From NCBI RefSeq assembly GCF_000299915.1, contig NZ_AMRI01000006.1, forward strand, positions 102,905-166,904: DNA of 64,000 bases, in the 5' to 3' direction. Below the pieces are notes generated by a model, which ran no database searches, was not told the origin of the DNA, and saw nothing but the letters and a program-made list of their open reading frames with translations. The DNA is from Gallaecimonas xiamenensis 3-C-1. Lineage in GTDB: Bacteria > Pseudomonadota > Gammaproteobacteria > Enterobacterales > Gallaecimonadaceae. Every line of letters starts with the position of its first letter. The first letter of the stretch is position 1. The position numbers and the translations under genes are program-made. Of the stretch, positions 1-9,600 are shown piece by piece.

Positions 1-2
1 TG

Positions 3-578
3 CTGCCGGAATTTCGCGCCCGCTATCCCCAGGTCAAGGTGGATATCCATATCGCCAACCGCAATATCGACTTTGTCAGTGAAGGTTACGACCTGGCCAT
101 CCGGGTGCGGGCCCAGCCCGATTCCACCCTGATCGCCCGCCACCTGGAAGACGCCGCCCTGGTGGTGGTGGCCACCCCGGCCTACCTGGCAAAGGCCGGG
201 GTGCCACAGAGCCTGGACCAGCTTGCCGGCCACGACTGCATCCAGTTCGAGCTGCCCAGCAGCGGCCGGCGCATTCCCTGGCTCTTTAATGAGGCCGGTA
301 CCCTGCGGGAGCTGCTGGCAGAGGGGAGTTATTGCGTGTCAGACGACGTGCTGGGCGGCGTCACCCTGGCCAAGCACGGCGCCGGGCTGTTCCAGACCTA
401 CCGCTTTATCGTGGAAAAGGAACTGGCAGGCGGCAGCCTGGTGGAAGTGCTGCAACCCTTTGGCGGCCGCTCCCGCCCCTATACCCTGCTTTACCCGCAA
501 AACCGCCACCTGCCACTGCGGGTAAGGGCCTTTATCGACTTCCTGATGGAGCAGCGCCGTCACTGGCAGCGGGCCTGA
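3..578 (+). CDS. LysR-family transcriptional regulator, 3' part (5' end outside window)
   Basis: The reading frame is already open at base 3 and ends at a TGA at 576-578. The 191 visible residues match the effector-binding (periplasmic-binding-protein-like) half of LysR regulators, with the usual pattern EFRARYPQVKVDI, then DLAIRV, then a PAYL segment near the middle and a conserved C-terminal RVRAFIDFL. The DNA-binding helix-turn-helix lies outside the window. The effector and the target genes cannot be told from this fragment. It converges on glmS, with the CBASS island between them. Confidence 0.9.
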   Translation: MPEFRARYPQVKVDIHIANRNIDFVSEGYDLAIRVRAQPDSTLIARHLEDAALVVVATPAYLAKAGVPQSLDQLAGHDCIQFELPSSGRRIPWLFNEAGTLRELLAEGSYCVSDDVLGGVTLAKHGAGLFQTYRFIVEKELAGGSLVEVLQPFGGRSRPYTLLYPQNRHLPLRVRAFIDFLMEQRRHWQRA

Positions 579-597
579 GCCCGCGAACCGCCCATAA

Positions 598-618
598 AAA
601 AGCCCGCCGAAAGGCGGG
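598..618. repeat. 21-bp direct repeat, left copy (partner at 5426-5446)
   Basis: Bases 598-618 are identical over 21 bp to 5426-5446; the flanking bases differ on both sides. The repeat is four A residues plus a GC-rich hairpin with a GAAA tetraloop. The two copies bracket the lower-GC CBASS island exactly. It may be an insertion-associated duplication or a copied terminator. Confidence 0.85.
602..618 (+). terminator. Hairpin after the LysR gene, T-tract missing
   Basis: The stem CCCGCC/GGCGGG (603-608, 613-618) with GAAA loop lies 24 bases after the LysR stop codon. On the + strand it is followed by TGTGGAATG instead of a T run. The same hairpin at 5430-5447 still has its T run, so this copy looks cut off at its 3' edge by the inserted DNA. 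Confidence 0.6.
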
Positions 619-770
619 TGTGGAATGAAAATAAAGTGTCATCATTTGAGCGGACCTAACTCATTGATCTGACTATGTTGATCACCAGGACTGTAGGAAT
701 AAAGTTTCACTATAACTGTGGATAACAATCCCAGCTCCTTGGATTCAGTGAAAATAAAGTTGCACCATTG
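619..770 (+). mobile_element. Candidate left end of a Tn7-like transposon (remnant)
   Basis: The segment starts with TGTGG at 619, directly after the hairpin. It holds three similar motifs in the same orientation, centred on AATAAAGT: 628-645 (AAAATAAAGTGTCATCAT), 696-713 (GGAATAAAGTTTCACTAT) and 750-768 (GAAAATAAAGTTGCACCAT). Tn7 ends start with TGTGGG and carry TnsB-binding repeats containing AATAAAGT; the left end has three spread over about 150 bp, as here. The site is downstream of glmS, the Tn7 target, and the orientation fits a glmS-distal left end. No matching right end and no tns genes are present. An IS21-type end with internal repeats is the main alternative. Confidence 0.55.
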
Positions 771-1003
771 CTGCCGTGATGTGGGTTTGCTCACCACCTG
801 CTCCTGACGTAGTACCTGCATCCCAAAGCACAGGGCCTGAAGTGGCCGAAGGCTATAACCAGAAGTGCCAACGGTCAGGTCATCGGCCAGGGAGGCGCCC
901 ACCAACAGGCCATGGCCAGACCTCGCTTTTAATCCATCCCCCTACAGATGGGCATTTTCCGACCTGCAAGGTTAGATGTAGTGGAATCCAACCCGTAATG
1001 TTG
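771..1003. other. Non-coding stretch before the CBASS operon
   Basis: Short open frames cross this region on both strands, but none has a ribosome-binding site, a recognisable domain or credible codon use. No repeat, hairpin or RNA gene could be supported. It is probably non-functional island DNA between the transposon-like end and the operon promoter. Confidence 0.5.
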
Positions 1004-1034
1004 TTGACCTTTTTGTTACATGCAATCACATAAT
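1004..1034 (+). promoter_or_regulatory. Possible sigma-70 promoter of the CBASS operon
   Basis: TTGACC at 1004-1009 and CATAAT at 1029-1034 are separated by 19 bp, slightly longer than optimal. They lie about 50 bases before the capV start. No other promoter is evident between the four overlapping genes. Confidence 0.4.
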
Positions 1035-1084
1035 GCTCATCATGGACCGACAATGGGCCAGCGCCCAAAATGGAGAGAACAACC

Positions 1085-2086
1085 ATGACTGAAATCCCGA
1101 CTTACCATGTGCTAGCACTATCCGGGGGAGGTTATCGTGGTCTTTATACGGCCACAGTTCTCGCCGAGCTTGAGGCCACTTTGGGCCGTCCCATTGCCTC
1201 TCACTTCGACCTGATATGCGGCACATCAGCAGGAGGGATGCTAGCCCTGGGTCTAGCCGCTGAAATTCCTGCCATCGAACTCAAAGATCTATTTGAAAAG
1301 GAAGGAAGTCGTATCTTTGGCTCTCGTAGCTTTCTACGGCGGCTCTTGGGGTTCTGGCTCAAAGCCAAACATGACTCAAAAGGGCTGCGTGAGGTGCTGA
1401 CCGAACGTTTCGGAGAAAAACTGATTGGTGACCTGAAGCATCGCGTCCTCATACCAGCCGTCAGCTACACAACAGGTCGTGGGCAGTTTTTTAAGACGCC
1501 CCATCATCCTTCCTTCGAGTTCGACCATCGTATGAAAGTCGTCGATGCTGCCCTGGCAACCGCCGCAGCCCCGGTCTACTTCCCTCTCGCACGCAATAGC
1601 CGGGGAGTCTTTGCAGATGGCGGCCTGGTAGGGAATGCACCGGGCCTATTTGGCTTGCACGAAATCAACACGTTTATCGCCCCGAGCCGGGATGTGCAGG
1701 TTAGGGTTCTCTCTATCGGTACTATGACCATTGGCGCAACTGTCCGCGGTGATGCAAGCCTTGATCGCGGGTTTGGAAAGTGGCGCGGAGGGCTCTTCGA
1801 TCTGGTGATCTCAGCTCAGGAGTCGTCGGTCGACTATATGTTGAAGCAATCGCTGGGCAACAACTACTTCCAGATTGACGATCAGGCAACACCAGACCAA
1901 AGCAAAGACGTGGAGTCTCTCGATAGAGTTTCTAAGGGCGCCACGAACACACTCAAGGATCGCGGCACTCATGCGGCGCAAAGGTCACTTGGTGACCCAC
2001 TGTTCCAACCCTTTCGAACGCACCAGGCCGCCGCTCCAACCTTCTATCATGGCCCCTACAAAAACTCTGTGGAGGAAGCATGCTGA
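1085..2086 (+). CDS. capV: CBASS effector: patatin-like phospholipase CapV
   Basis: This 333-residue protein is a patatin-family phospholipase. In the characterised Vibrio system CapV is switched on by a cyclic dinucleotide and degrades the inner membrane so that the infected cell dies. Visible motifs are the oxyanion loop GGGYRG (residues 14-19), the nucleophile motif GTSAG with Ser48, and the catalytic DGG with Asp178. The start at 1085 is preferred over the in-frame ATG at 1070 because GGAGAG at 1072-1077 is correctly spaced for it. The gene overlaps the next by 7 bp, so the two are cotranscribed. Which nucleotide activates this CapV is not visible. Confidence 0.93.
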   Translation: MTEIPTYHVLALSGGGYRGLYTATVLAELEATLGRPIASHFDLICGTSAGGMLALGLAAEIPAIELKDLFEKEGSRIFGSRSFLRRLLGFWLKAKHDSKGLREVLTERFGEKLIGDLKHRVLIPAVSYTTGRGQFFKTPHHPSFEFDHRMKVVDAALATAAAPVYFPLARNSRGVFADGGLVGNAPGLFGLHEINTFIAPSRDVQVRVLSIGTMTIGATVRGDASLDRGFGKWRGGLFDLVISAQESSVDYMLKQSLGNNYFQIDDQATPDQSKDVESLDRVSKGATNTLKDRGTHAAQRSLGDPLFQPFRTHQAAAPTFYHGPYKNSVEEAC

Positions 2087-3234
2087 ACCTCGGTTCACTC
2101 TTTTTTACGACTGTCGACGACGCATCCTGCATGCACGACGAGCTCAACCTCACCAGTGAGGAACGGGACGTGATAGTCAGGGCGAGGACAGATGTCAGGA
2201 ATTGCCTGCGGACGGGAATTCCCCGGGTGCTGCAGAAGAATGGTTACATGGAGGAGGTGCCCGAGCCCAGGTTTTTTACTCAAGGGTCGTGGGCTTACAA
2301 GACGCTGAATTCACCAGCAAAGCATCCTCAGCAGGCGGATATTGATGATGGCTGTTACATGCCGTTGAGCTTCGTCGCACAAACCCAGCGCCCTAGCTTA
2401 GCTGCGGAAGTCTTCTTTGCCGCTGCTGAAGAGGCCTTGAAGCCGTTGGTTGAAGAGAAGAAGTGGGAGCTTGTCACCAGCAAAGCGACCTGTATCCGCA
2501 TCGTCATTGCAGACTATGCCCACATTGATATTCCCCTGTACGCTATTCCCGACCAAGAGTTTGCCGCCCTAAAAACGGTGGCCGTCGAGTCATATGGCTA
2601 TCACAACTTGTTTGAAGCCGTGAGTAAGGCTAGCCGTGATGTTTGGACCGCGCTCCCTGCAGATAAAGTGCTGTTGGCTCATCGAGAATGTGACTGGATG
2701 GCATCTGACCCCCGCCCCGTGAAGGAGTGGTTCTTGGGTCAAGTGGACGCCAAAGGTGAACAATTCCGCCGGGTAGTTCGTTACCTGAAGGCATTCCGTG
2801 ATTGGCGGTGGTCAGAAGGTGGTCCTGCTTCGATCCTGCTGATGGCCGCTGCGGCTCCACTCTTCGAGAAACGTGACAGCCGGGATGACCTCGCCCTGCA
2901 GGGCGTCGTTGACGCACTGCCAGCTCGCTTGCGTGCTGGAGTTAACAATCCCGTGGAACCTTCCGAGTCGCTCACAAACCGCCTAGGGAAGGAGGGGGTG
3001 GAAGAGGCTGCAAGAGCGTTCGAAGCCTTTTCTGAGGTGCTTCGCGGTGCAATTGACGCGGGCAATCCGGCACAAGCCTGTACCTGGATGCAAGGCCAGT
3101 TTGGTCCTCGCTTTCCAGATGAACCTGGTAGGGTCAGAGTGGTACCCGGTGCAGCTAGCGTTGCAGCCACCATTGCGGCGACTCCTGCCGCCGCTGGCCC
3201 GAGTGAGCTTGTTGGACGCACAAAGGCCGGATGA
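2080..3234 (+). CDS. dncV: CBASS CD-NTase, DncV-like cyclic-dinucleotide synthase
   Basis: The 384-residue protein belongs to the cGAS/DncV-like nucleotidyltransferases, which make the second messenger that triggers the CBASS effector. It shows FTQGS (GS at 69-70), ADIDDG with metal ligands Asp87 and Asp89, and a third Asp150 in [10 protein letters not shown]. The segments around TQGS, DIDDG and the later VKEWF...[14 protein letters not shown] stretch resemble Vibrio cholerae DncV, suggesting clade A and a 3'3'-cGAMP-type product; this is inference. The N-terminus is about 40 residues shorter than in DncV. The chain ends in Gly after a low-complexity Ala/Pro tail, matching the C-terminal glycine that Cap2 uses for conjugation. 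A GAGGAAG ribosome-binding site lies at 2071-2077. Confidence 0.93.
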   Translation: MLNLGSLFFTTVDDASCMHDELNLTSEERDVIVRARTDVRNCLRTGIPRVLQKNGYMEEVPEPRFFTQGSWAYKTLNSPAKHPQQADIDDGCYMPLSFVAQTQRPSLAAEVFFAAAEEALKPLVEEKKWELVTSKATCIRIVIADYAHIDIPLYAIPDQEFAALKTVAVESYGYHNLFEAVSKASRDVWTALPADKVLLAHRECDWMASDPRPVKEWFLGQVDAKGEQFRRVVRYLKAFRDWRWSEGGPASILLMAAAAPLFEKRDSRDDLALQGVVDALPARLRAGVNNPVEPSESLTNRLGKEGVEEAARAFEAFSEVLRGAIDAGNPAQACTWMQGQFGPRFPDEPGRVRVVPGAASVAATIAATPAAAGPSELVGRTKAG

Positions 3235-4862
3235 AAAGCAGAGCAACAATCACTGACGTAGTCCAAGCCTTTGAACAACGAGGCTTCATGTTTACGGGTA
3301 AGTCAGATGATGGCTGGTTCTGCTTGCTCGGGCAGATAGCCCCCTTCCAGGCGGAAAGGGGCTACAGGTGTGAATTTCAGCTCGATCCCACGTTTATCGA
3401 CTTCCCTCGCGTGTGGCTGCTGGAGATACCCCCTAAGCTGCCCGCGGCGGTACCTCATCTCGGGCCGCATGGCTCGCTTTGTTACCTCGCCAAGGGCACG
3501 GTTGTTATTGATATTTATGATCCGGTTGGACAATCGCTTGCGTGCCTTGAGCGAGCCACCACGGTACTGGGGAAGATATTAAGAGGGGAGCTGGTCGAAA
3601 ATCTTGCGGAGGAGTTTTTTGCATACTGGCAAGGCTTACCATGCTTTGTGGATATGCAGAGTCGGCAAATGGGGGAGCAGGACTGCATTGTTGCCGAATG
3701 CGTAGGGGGTAGCTTGTGCTTTATCACCGACAACGAGGAGAGAACGACCGAGAAGCTGAAGTCGCTCGACTTCCAGGTCACCGACAAAACCGTGCTGACT
3801 TATCGGGTCAAGACCACAGCTCAACCGCGCCCCATGACCAGTCACTGGCCACCGAAAACGGTAGGGGACATTTTGGATTGGCAAAGCACTCTTGACCGTG
3901 CATGCCGGCGGAAGATCCACCGCCGTATCAAAGAGGGTGCAAAGACGCAGGCAAACGCAGTCCTGATCCTCGTTGAGTCTCCGTTGATGACCTATGGTTT
4001 TTTAGCCTTCTATGACCGCCAACGAGCAGTGCCAAAAGCCAAACTCTCGGATCGCAGAGACTCCAGCTACGGGCTGGCAGTGATACCCATGTCCGTGCTT
4101 CGAATAGATGACCGCTTCCTTGCTGAACGGAACATACCTACATTGAGAACGCTTACTGGAAAGAACATCGCTGTAGTTGGATGCGGTACCATCGGCGGCT
4201 ATTTGGCAGAGATGCTTGTCAAAGCCGGGGCAGGAACATGCGGTGGCAGGGTCTCGCTGGTGGATTCCGACATCCTCCTTCCGCAAAATTTGGGACGCCA
4301 TCGCTTGGGGTTCCCCCACCTGTATAAGAACAAAGCCGACGCAATGGCGAATGAGCTCCTGCGCTTAGCGCCAGGCATCGATGTCCGCTCGCTTCCGGTA
4401 GATGCCAGGCAAGCACATCTCGAGAAGCTAGACCTCCTCATTGATGCAACCGGTGAAGAATCGCTCGGGCATTGGTTGTGCAGCCACTACCAACGTTCGA
4501 CACCCATGCTTTCTGTCTGGATAGAGGGACCTGGCACCGCTGTCCGTGCTTTACTGAGAATCGCCGATTCTGGGGCCTGCTATCGCTGCCTCTGGCATCA
4601 CAATAGAAGAGGTGACCTCCTTTCCGTGACCACTCCTCTCCCTTCCATTTTGGCTGGACAAGGATGCGAGGGCTTGTATGTGCCATTTCCCGCTTCCGTA
4701 TCAGTGCAGGCTGCCAGCCTGGGAGCAGAAGTCGCACTTGACTGGGCCAACGAGGTCTATTCCCCTGCGTTGCGGACCAAAGTAATCGACCGTACCCAAC
4801 AACGCGGCACAGACGACTGTGATCCGCCGTTGGCTTCTGAGTGTCCTCTATGCACTTCATGA
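3231..4862 (+). CDS. cap2: CBASS Cap2: E2-E1 ubiquitin-transfer-like fusion
   Basis: In type II CBASS, Cap2 activates the C-terminus of the CD-NTase and attaches it to a target, priming nucleotide synthesis. The 543-residue protein has an N-terminal E2-like domain with GSLCYL (probable catalytic Cys84), a linker, and a C-terminal E1/ThiF-like adenylation domain starting at the Rossmann motif GCGTIGG and followed by LVDSD and LLIDATG. Cys479 in GQGCEGLY is the likely E1 active site. The pairs CYRC and CPLC near the C-terminus look like a zinc site. The ATG overlaps the upstream stop in the ATGA pattern. Confidence 0.93.
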   Translation: MKSRATITDVVQAFEQRGFMFTGKSDDGWFCLLGQIAPFQAERGYRCEFQLDPTFIDFPRVWLLEIPPKLPAAVPHLGPHGSLCYLAKGTVVIDIYDPVGQSLACLERATTVLGKILRGELVENLAEEFFAYWQGLPCFVDMQSRQMGEQDCIVAECVGGSLCFITDNEERTTEKLKSLDFQVTDKTVLTYRVKTTAQPRPMTSHWPPKTVGDILDWQSTLDRACRRKIHRRIKEGAKTQANAVLILVESPLMTYGFLAFYDRQRAVPKAKLSDRRDSSYGLAVIPMSVLRIDDRFLAERNIPTLRTLTGKNIAVVGCGTIGGYLAEMLVKAGAGTCGGRVSLVDSDILLPQNLGRHRLGFPHLYKNKADAMANELLRLAPGIDVRSLPVDARQAHLEKLDLLIDATGEESLGHWLCSHYQRSTPMLSVWIEGPGTAVRALLRIADSGACYRCLWHHNRRGDLLSVTTPLPSILAGQGCEGLYVPFPASVSVQAASLGAEVALDWANEVYSPALRTKVIDRTQQRGTDDCDPPLASECPLCTS

Positions 4863-5326
4863 ATTCCTGGGCCACTGCAGATAGACAAACTCTGCTCCAC
4901 TTTTCAGTCCCCACGATGAATACGTTTCGTCAATATGTGCAGGATCGTGATAACGCTTGTGAAGCCGGTGGCATTCTGCTCGGGACGGTCCACGGAACGC
5001 ACATGCTCATTGAGCAAGCGACGGCTCCAACCGCAAGGGACAGGCGGTTCCGCACGTTTTTTGAACGACTACCGTTTGGCCATAAAGAAGTGGCTGACTC
5101 GAGGTGGGCAGCAACGCAGGGTACGGTACGTTACCTGGGCGAGTGGCATACTCATCCCGAAGACCACCCGCGCCCTTCTGGGCTCGACAGAGCCGAATGG
5201 AGCATCTTAGCCGCCCAGCGCTTGGACAAGCGGCCGATGCTTGCAGTGATCGTCGGTCGGAAATCTCTATATGTCGAACTTGTACCCTGCTCAGGAGTGG
5301 GCTCTATCTTAGCTTGCATTTGTTAA
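4859..5326 (+). CDS. cap3: CBASS Cap3: JAB/JAMM deconjugating isopeptidase
   Basis: Cap3 removes the CD-NTase conjugates made by Cap2, limiting activation. The JAMM zinc-protease signature is complete: Glu35 in EAGGILLG, His97 and His99 in EWHTHP, and Ser107 and Asp110 after the expected seven-residue gap (numbering from the start at 4859). That start gives an ATGA overlap with cap2, the same coupling as at the cap2 start; ATG at 4850 and GTG at 4841 are in frame and possible. The protein has 155 residues, near the family norm. It is the last gene of the operon. Confidence 0.9.
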   Translation: MNSWATADRQTLLHFSVPTMNTFRQYVQDRDNACEAGGILLGTVHGTHMLIEQATAPTARDRRFRTFFERLPFGHKEVADSRWAATQGTVRYLGEWHTHPEDHPRPSGLDRAEWSILAAQRLDKRPMLAVIVGRKSLYVELVPCSGVGSILACIC

Positions 5327-5425
5327 CTGCAAACTAGACAAGTCTCATGTGTAACAACTTCATCCAACTGACCATATTCCAAGCGCTTTTTTCATATCTT
5401 TTGGCCAGTAAAGGCCAAATAAATC

Positions 5426-5446
5426 AAAAGCCCGCCGAAAGGCGGG
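5426..5446. repeat. 21-bp direct repeat, right copy (partner at 598-618)
   Basis: Identical to 598-618 over 21 bp. It marks the glmS-side edge of the CBASS island and contains most of the glmS terminator hairpin. Confidence 0.85.
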
Positions 5447-5455
5447 CTTTTTATC
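5430..5455. terminator. Bidirectional terminator between cap3 and glmS
   Basis: GCCCGCC / GGCGGGC (5430-5436, 5441-5447) with a GAAA loop is followed on the + strand by CTTTTTAT. On the - strand it is followed by CTTTTGATTTATTT. It can therefore end both the CBASS operon and glmS. Confidence 0.85.
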
Positions 5456-5477
5456 GATTTTTTGCTGATCGGTTAGG

Positions 5478-7283
5478 TTATTCCACCGTCACTGACTTAG
5501 CCAGGTTACGAGGCTGGTCCACGTCGGTGCCCTTGATGATGGCCACGTGGTAGCTCAGCAGCTGCAGCGGCAAAGTGTAGAGCACGGGGGCCAGCACTTC
5601 GTCGCAGTGGGGCACGCTCAGCACCTGCATGTTGGCGGCGGGGCTGATGGCGGCGTCCACATCGGCGAACACGTACAGCTCACCGCCACGGGCGCGCACT
5701 TCCTCGATATTGGATTTGAGCTTTTCCACCAAATCGTTGTTGGGGGCCACCACGATGATCGGCATGTCGGCGTCAATCAGCGCCAATGGGCCATGCTTAA
5801 GCTCGCCGGCGGCGTAGGCTTCGGCGTGGATATAGCTGATTTCCTTGAGCTTAAGTGCCCCTTCCATGGCGATGGGGTACTGGTCGCCACGGCCTAGGAA
5901 CAGGGCATGGTGCTTCTCGGCAAAGCGCTCGGCCAGGGCTTCGATCTGCTTGTCCAGGGTCAGGGCGCTTTCAATCAGGGCCGGTAGCTTGTGCAGGGCC
6001 TGGGCGATACGCACTTGCTGGGCTGGGCCCTGGCCCAGGGCGGCGGTCAGCATCAGCAGGCCGGTGAGCTGGGTGGTAAAGGCCTTGGTGGAGGCGACGC
6101 CAATTTCGGCGCCGGCGCGGGTCATCAGGGCCAAGTCAGATTCCCGTACCAGGGACGAGCCGGGCACGTTGCAGATGGTCAGGGTCTTGGCGTAGCCAAT
6201 CTCCTTGGCCAGGCGCAGGGCGGCCAGGGTGTCGGCGGTTTCACCGCTCTGGGAAATGGTGACCAGCAAGGAGCCGGGGCGGGTCACGGATTTGCGGTAG
6301 CGGAACTCGGAGGCGATTTCGACGTTGCAGCTGATGCCGGCGATGTCCTCAATCCAGTAACGGGCCACCATGCCGGCGTGGTAGCTGGTGCCGCAGGCGA
6401 TGATCTGCACGTGTTGGATATCGGAGAGATCCCCCAATTCGGCCAGGTTGAGGCTGTCACCCACCAGGCGGCCTTCGAGGGTGCTGCGAATGGCGATAGG
6501 CTGCTCGTGAATCTCTTTGAGCATGTAGTGGCGGTAGGGGCCCTTGTCGCCGCTGTCGTGCTTGAGATCGGTCTCAGCCGCTTCACGCACCACCGGCTGG
6601 CCGCTGGCATCAAAGATGTTCACTTCCTGGCGGGTGAGCTCGGCAACGTCCCCTTCTTCCAAGAAGGCGAACTTGCGGGTCACCGGCAGCAGCGCCAGTT
6701 GGTCCGAGGCCAGGAAATTCTCGCCGATACCAAAGCCGATCACCAGCGGGCTGCCGCTGCGGGCCGCCACCAAACGCTCGGGGTCGGTTTTGTCCATCAC
6801 CACCATACCGTAGGCGCCGTGCAACTGTTTGACGGCCTTTTGCACCGCTGCCAACAGGCTGGTGGCGGTTTTCAGTTCATGGTGCACCAGGTGAGCAATC
6901 ACCTCGGTGTCGGTCTGGGAGGTAAACACATAACCCAGGGCCTGCAGGGATTGGCGCAACACCTCGTGGTTTTCGATGATGCCGTTATGGACCACTGCCA
7001 GGGTTTCATGTGAAACATGGGGATGGGCATTGGCTTCGGAAGGCACACCGTGGGTGGCCCAGCGGGTGTGGGCGATGCCGGTGCCGCCCACCAGAGGGGA
7101 TTCGACCAGGGCGTCGGCCAGAGCCTGTACCTTGCCCAGACGGCGTACTCGGCCCAACTGGCCGGCCCCGTTCACTATGGCCACACCGGCCGAGTCATAA
7201 CCCCGATATTCCAGGCGCTTAAGGCCCTCTACCAGGATATCTGCCACATCACGCTGGGCTACCGCGCCAACAATGCCACACAT
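5478..7283 (-). CDS. glmS: Glucosamine-6-phosphate synthase (isomerizing)
   Basis: GlmS makes glucosamine-6-phosphate from fructose-6-phosphate and glutamine, the entry step to UDP-GlcNAc for peptidoglycan and LPS. The 601-residue protein starts MCGIVGAV; Cys2, exposed after Met removal, is the glutaminase nucleophile. The N-terminal class-II amidotransferase domain is followed by two SIS isomerase domains (TSYHAG and SQSGETADT in the first). It ends with the conserved NLAKSVTVE, whose codons form the TnsD-binding part of attTn7 in other bacteria. The start at 7283 is set by the family N-terminus. It lies 4 bp after the DeoR-type gene, so the two are probably cotranscribed. Confidence 0.97.
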   Translation of the reverse strand: MCGIVGAVAQRDVADILVEGLKRLEYRGYDSAGVAIVNGAGQLGRVRRLGKVQALADALVESPLVGGTGIAHTRWATHGVPSEANAHPHVSHETLAVVHNGIIENHEVLRQSLQALGYVFTSQTDTEVIAHLVHHELKTATSLLAAVQKAVKQLHGAYGMVVMDKTDPERLVAARSGSPLVIGFGIGENFLASDQLALLPVTRKFAFLEEGDVAELTRQEVNIFDASGQPVVREAAETDLKHDSGDKGPYRHYMLKEIHEQPIAIRSTLEGRLVGDSLNLAELGDLSDIQHVQIIACGTSYHAGMVARYWIEDIAGISCNVEIASEFRYRKSVTRPGSLLVTISQSGETADTLAALRLAKEIGYAKTLTICNVPGSSLVRESDLALMTRAGAEIGVASTKAFTTQLTGLLMLTAALGQGPAQQVRIAQALHKLPALIESALTLDKQIEALAERFAEKHHALFLGRGDQYPIAMEGALKLKEISYIHAEAYAAGELKHGPLALIDADMPIIVVAPNNDLVEKLKSNIEEVRARGGELYVFADVDAAISPAANMQVLSVPHCDEVLAPVLYTLPLQLLSYHVAIIKGTDVDQPRNLAKSVTVE

Positions 7284-7287
7284 GTTG

Positions 7288-8061
7288 TTACTCCTTGCTG
7301 CCGGCACAGAGCACGGTTACGCCCTGGGCCTCGATTTGGGTTTTGGCCGCCTTGTCCAGGCGGTCATCGGTAATAAGCACCGAAACTGCCTCCCAGGGCA
7401 GTTCCAGATTGGGGATCTTGCGGCCCAGCTTGTCGGCTTCAGCCACCACTATCACCTCCCGGGCCACCTCCGCCATGACCCTGGACAGGCCCAGCAGTTC
7501 GTTGAAGGTGGTGGTGCCACGGGCCGGGTCTATGCCGTCGCAGCCGATAAAGAGCTGGTCAAAGTCGTAGGCCCGGAGCACCGATTCGGCCACCTGGCCT
7601 TGAAAGGCCTCGGTGTGAGGGTCCCAAGTGCCGCCGGTCATCAACAGGGTCGGTTCGTTTTCCAGCTCGCGCAGGGCCTGGGCCATGTTAAGGCTGTTGG
7701 TCATCACCACCAGGCCGCGCTTGTCGTTGAGGTGCGGGATCATGGCCGAGGTGGTGGAGCCGAAATCCATGATGATGCGGTTATGGTCGCGGATACGACT
7801 GGCGGCCAGCTCCCCTATAGCTAACTTTCGCTTCGAAACTTCAACGTCGGCTTGCTGCACCACCAGCTCCGACGGCAGTGGTACGGCACCGCCGTAACGG
7901 CGCAGCAGCAGGCCATTGCGTTCCAACTCGGCCAGATCCTTGCGGATGGTCACTTCCGAGGTGGCGAAGTGGCTTGAGAGCTGCTCTACCGAGACTTCGC
8001 CCTGCTGTTCCAGGAGGTGCAATATGGTATGGCGGCGCTGGAGGGTGTTTCGTTTAGCCAT
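7288..8061 (-). CDS. DeoR/GlpR-family transcriptional regulator next to glmS
   Basis: The 257-residue protein has the DeoR-type N-terminal winged helix ([25 protein letters not shown] and a [13 protein letters not shown] recognition region). Its C-terminal DeoRC sugar-phosphate sensor domain includes [15 protein letters not shown] at 8061 is preferred to an upstream TTG. Members of this family placed before glmS are presumed to sense a hexosamine or sugar phosphate and control glmS; the effector here is inferred. It is followed after 4 bp by glmS and preceded by the glmU terminator. Confidence 0.9.
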   Translation of the reverse strand: MAKRNTLQRRHTILHLLEQQGEVSVEQLSSHFATSEVTIRKDLAELERNGLLLRRYGGAVPLPSELVVQQADVEVSKRKLAIGELAASRIRDHNRIIMDFGSTTSAMIPHLNDKRGLVVMTNSLNMAQALRELENEPTLLMTGGTWDPHTEAFQGQVAESVLRAYDFDQLFIGCDGIDPARGTTTFNELLGLSRVMAEVAREVIVVAEADKLGRKIPNLELPWEAVSVLITDDRLDKAAKTQIEAQGVTVLCAGSKE

Positions 8062-8125
8062 GGAAGACAATAAAGTTTCGATTTGAAAGTTATGCTAGCA
8101 AAACAAAACTTATCGGCCAATAAAA

Positions 8126-8145
8126 AAGCGGCCTGTTGGCCGCTT
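8126..8145 (-). terminator. Terminator near the end of glmU
   Basis: AAGCGGCC / GGCCGCTT with a 4-nt loop is followed on the - strand by TTTTTTATTGG. It is 4 bases past the glmU stop codon and separates glmU from the DeoR-glmS unit. Confidence 0.85.
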
Positions 8146-8149
8146 TGGT

Positions 8150-9511
8150 TTACTTTTTCTTCACCGGCCTCTGCCAGCCGTCGATATTGCGCTGCTTGCC
8201 CCTGGCTACCGCCAGTTGCTGGTCGGCTACGTCCTTGGCGATGGTGGAACCGGCCCCCACAGTGGCGTACTTGCCGATGGTCACCGGCGCCACCAGGGAA
8301 CTGTTGGAACCGATAAAGGCGCCGTCTTCGATACGGGTCAGGGACTTGTTGGCGCCGTCGTAGTTGCAGGTGATGGTGCCGGCACCGATGTTCACGCCGC
8401 TGCCAATCTCGGCATCCCCCAGGTAGGTGAGGTGGTTGGCCTTGGAGCCTTCACCCAATACCGCCTTTTTCATCTCCACGAAGTTGCCCACGTGGCTGTC
8501 GTCTTTCATCACGGCGCCGGGGCGCAGGCGAGCGAAGGGCCCCAGGGTGCAATTTGCACCAACGCTGGCACCTTCGATCAGGGTCTGAGCCTTGATATGG
8601 CTGCCGTCCCCTATGGTGCAGTCCTTGAGCACGCAACCGCTGTCGATGATGACCTTATTACCGATGGTCACCTTGCCTTCGAAGATGACGTTCACATCCA
8701 CCAGCACGTCTTCACCGACACTGACCTCGCCGCGCACGTCGATGCGGGCCGGGTCACGGAGGGTGGCACCGCTCAGCATCAACTGTTCTGCCTGGCGCTG
8801 CTGGTAGGCCCGCTCCAGGGCAGCCAGCTGTACCCTGTTGTTGGCCCCTTCCACTTCCATGGCATCAAGGGGGTTGGCGGTGGCAATGGTTTTGCCCTCG
8901 CCATGGGCCATGGCGATGATGTCGGTAAGGTAATACTCGCCCTGGGCGTTGTTGTTGGAGAGGCTCCCCAGCCAACGTTTGAGATCGCCCGCTTCGGCGG
9001 CCATGATGCCTGTGTTGATCTCATTGATGGCCAGCTCCGCCGCGCTGGCGTCTTTTTGCTCGCGAATGCCCACCACGGCGCCCGCCTCACGGAGGATGCG
9101 GCCATAACCGCTGGGATTGTCCAGGGTCACGGTCAGCAGCGCCAGGCCACCTGGCTGGCGCCCGGCCAGCAGGGTATTGAGGGTCTGGGGGCGAATAAGA
9201 GGCACATCGCCGTACAGCACCAGCACCAGGGCGTCGTCCGGCACGGCCGGCATGGCCTGGGCCACGGCGTGGCCGGTGCCCAGCTGTTCGGCCTGCAGGG
9301 CCCAATATACCGACTCGTCGGCCAGACGCTCTTGCATCAATTCGCCGCCATGGCCGTAGACCAGGTGGATACCGGCTGCCCCCAGTTCATGGGCGGCGTC
9401 TATCACATGTTTGACCATGGGCTTTTGGGCAATGCCGTGCAGCACCTTGGGTAGCTGGGAGCGCATACGGGTACCTTTACCCGCGGCGAGAATGACGATG
9501 TGCAGATCCAT
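8150..9511 (-). CDS. glmU: Bifunctional GlcNAc-1-P uridyltransferase / GlcN-1-P acetyltransferase
   Basis: GlmU acetylates glucosamine-1-phosphate and then transfers UMP to give UDP-GlcNAc, in the cytoplasm. The 453-residue protein starts [18 protein letters not shown], the pyrophosphorylase signature. The C-terminal half is a left-handed beta-helix of hexapeptide repeats with NFVEMKKA and NYDGANK. Upstream in-frame codons add 25 residues that are not part of the family. Its position after the atp operon and before glmS is common in gammaproteobacteria and groups the hexosamine pathway. Confidence 0.97.
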   Translation of the reverse strand: MDLHIVILAAGKGTRMRSQLPKVLHGIAQKPMVKHVIDAAHELGAAGIHLVYGHGGELMQERLADESVYWALQAEQLGTGHAVAQAMPAVPDDALVLVLYGDVPLIRPQTLNTLLAGRQPGGLALLTVTLDNPSGYGRILREAGAVVGIREQKDASAAELAINEINTGIMAAEAGDLKRWLGSLSNNNAQGEYYLTDIIAMAHGEGKTIATANPLDAMEVEGANNRVQLAALERAYQQRQAEQLMLSGATLRDPARIDVRGEVSVGEDVLVDVNVIFEGKVTIGNKVIIDSGCVLKDCTIGDGSHIKAQTLIEGASVGANCTLGPFARLRPGAVMKDDSHVGNFVEMKKAVLGEGSKANHLTYLGDAEIGSGVNIGAGTITCNYDGANKSLTRIEDGAFIGSNSSLVAPVTIGKYATVGAGSTIAKDVADQQLAVARGKQRNIDGWQRPVKKK

Positions 9512-9557
9512 GGAGGCAACCTTTTCAAAACAGGCGGGCAGCATAGCGAAAAACAAA

Positions 9558-9580
9558 AAGGCGGCCAAGTTGGCCGCCTT
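9558..9580 (-). terminator. Terminator of the atp operon
   Basis: AAGGCGGCCA / TGGCCGCCTT with a 3-nt loop is followed on the - strand by a TTTTTGTTTTT tract. It stands about 20 bases after the atpC stop codon. Confidence 0.85.
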
Positions 9581-9600
9581 TTTCATTCACGAGAGGGTGC

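Noticed and set aside
642..905. Open frame of 87 codons on the - strand within the CBASS leader region
   Set aside because: It begins at TTG without a ribosome-binding site, shows no known domain, and covers the transposon-like repeats; its codon use is poor.
5456..5477. A complete Tn7-like right end next to glmS
   Set aside because: No ACA terminus with ACTTTATT repeats is found between 5327 and 5477; only the left-end candidate is present.
5347..5553. Open frame of 68 codons crossing the cap3/glmS terminator
   Set aside because: It runs through a hairpin terminator and into the antisense of glmS; it has no ribosome-binding site.
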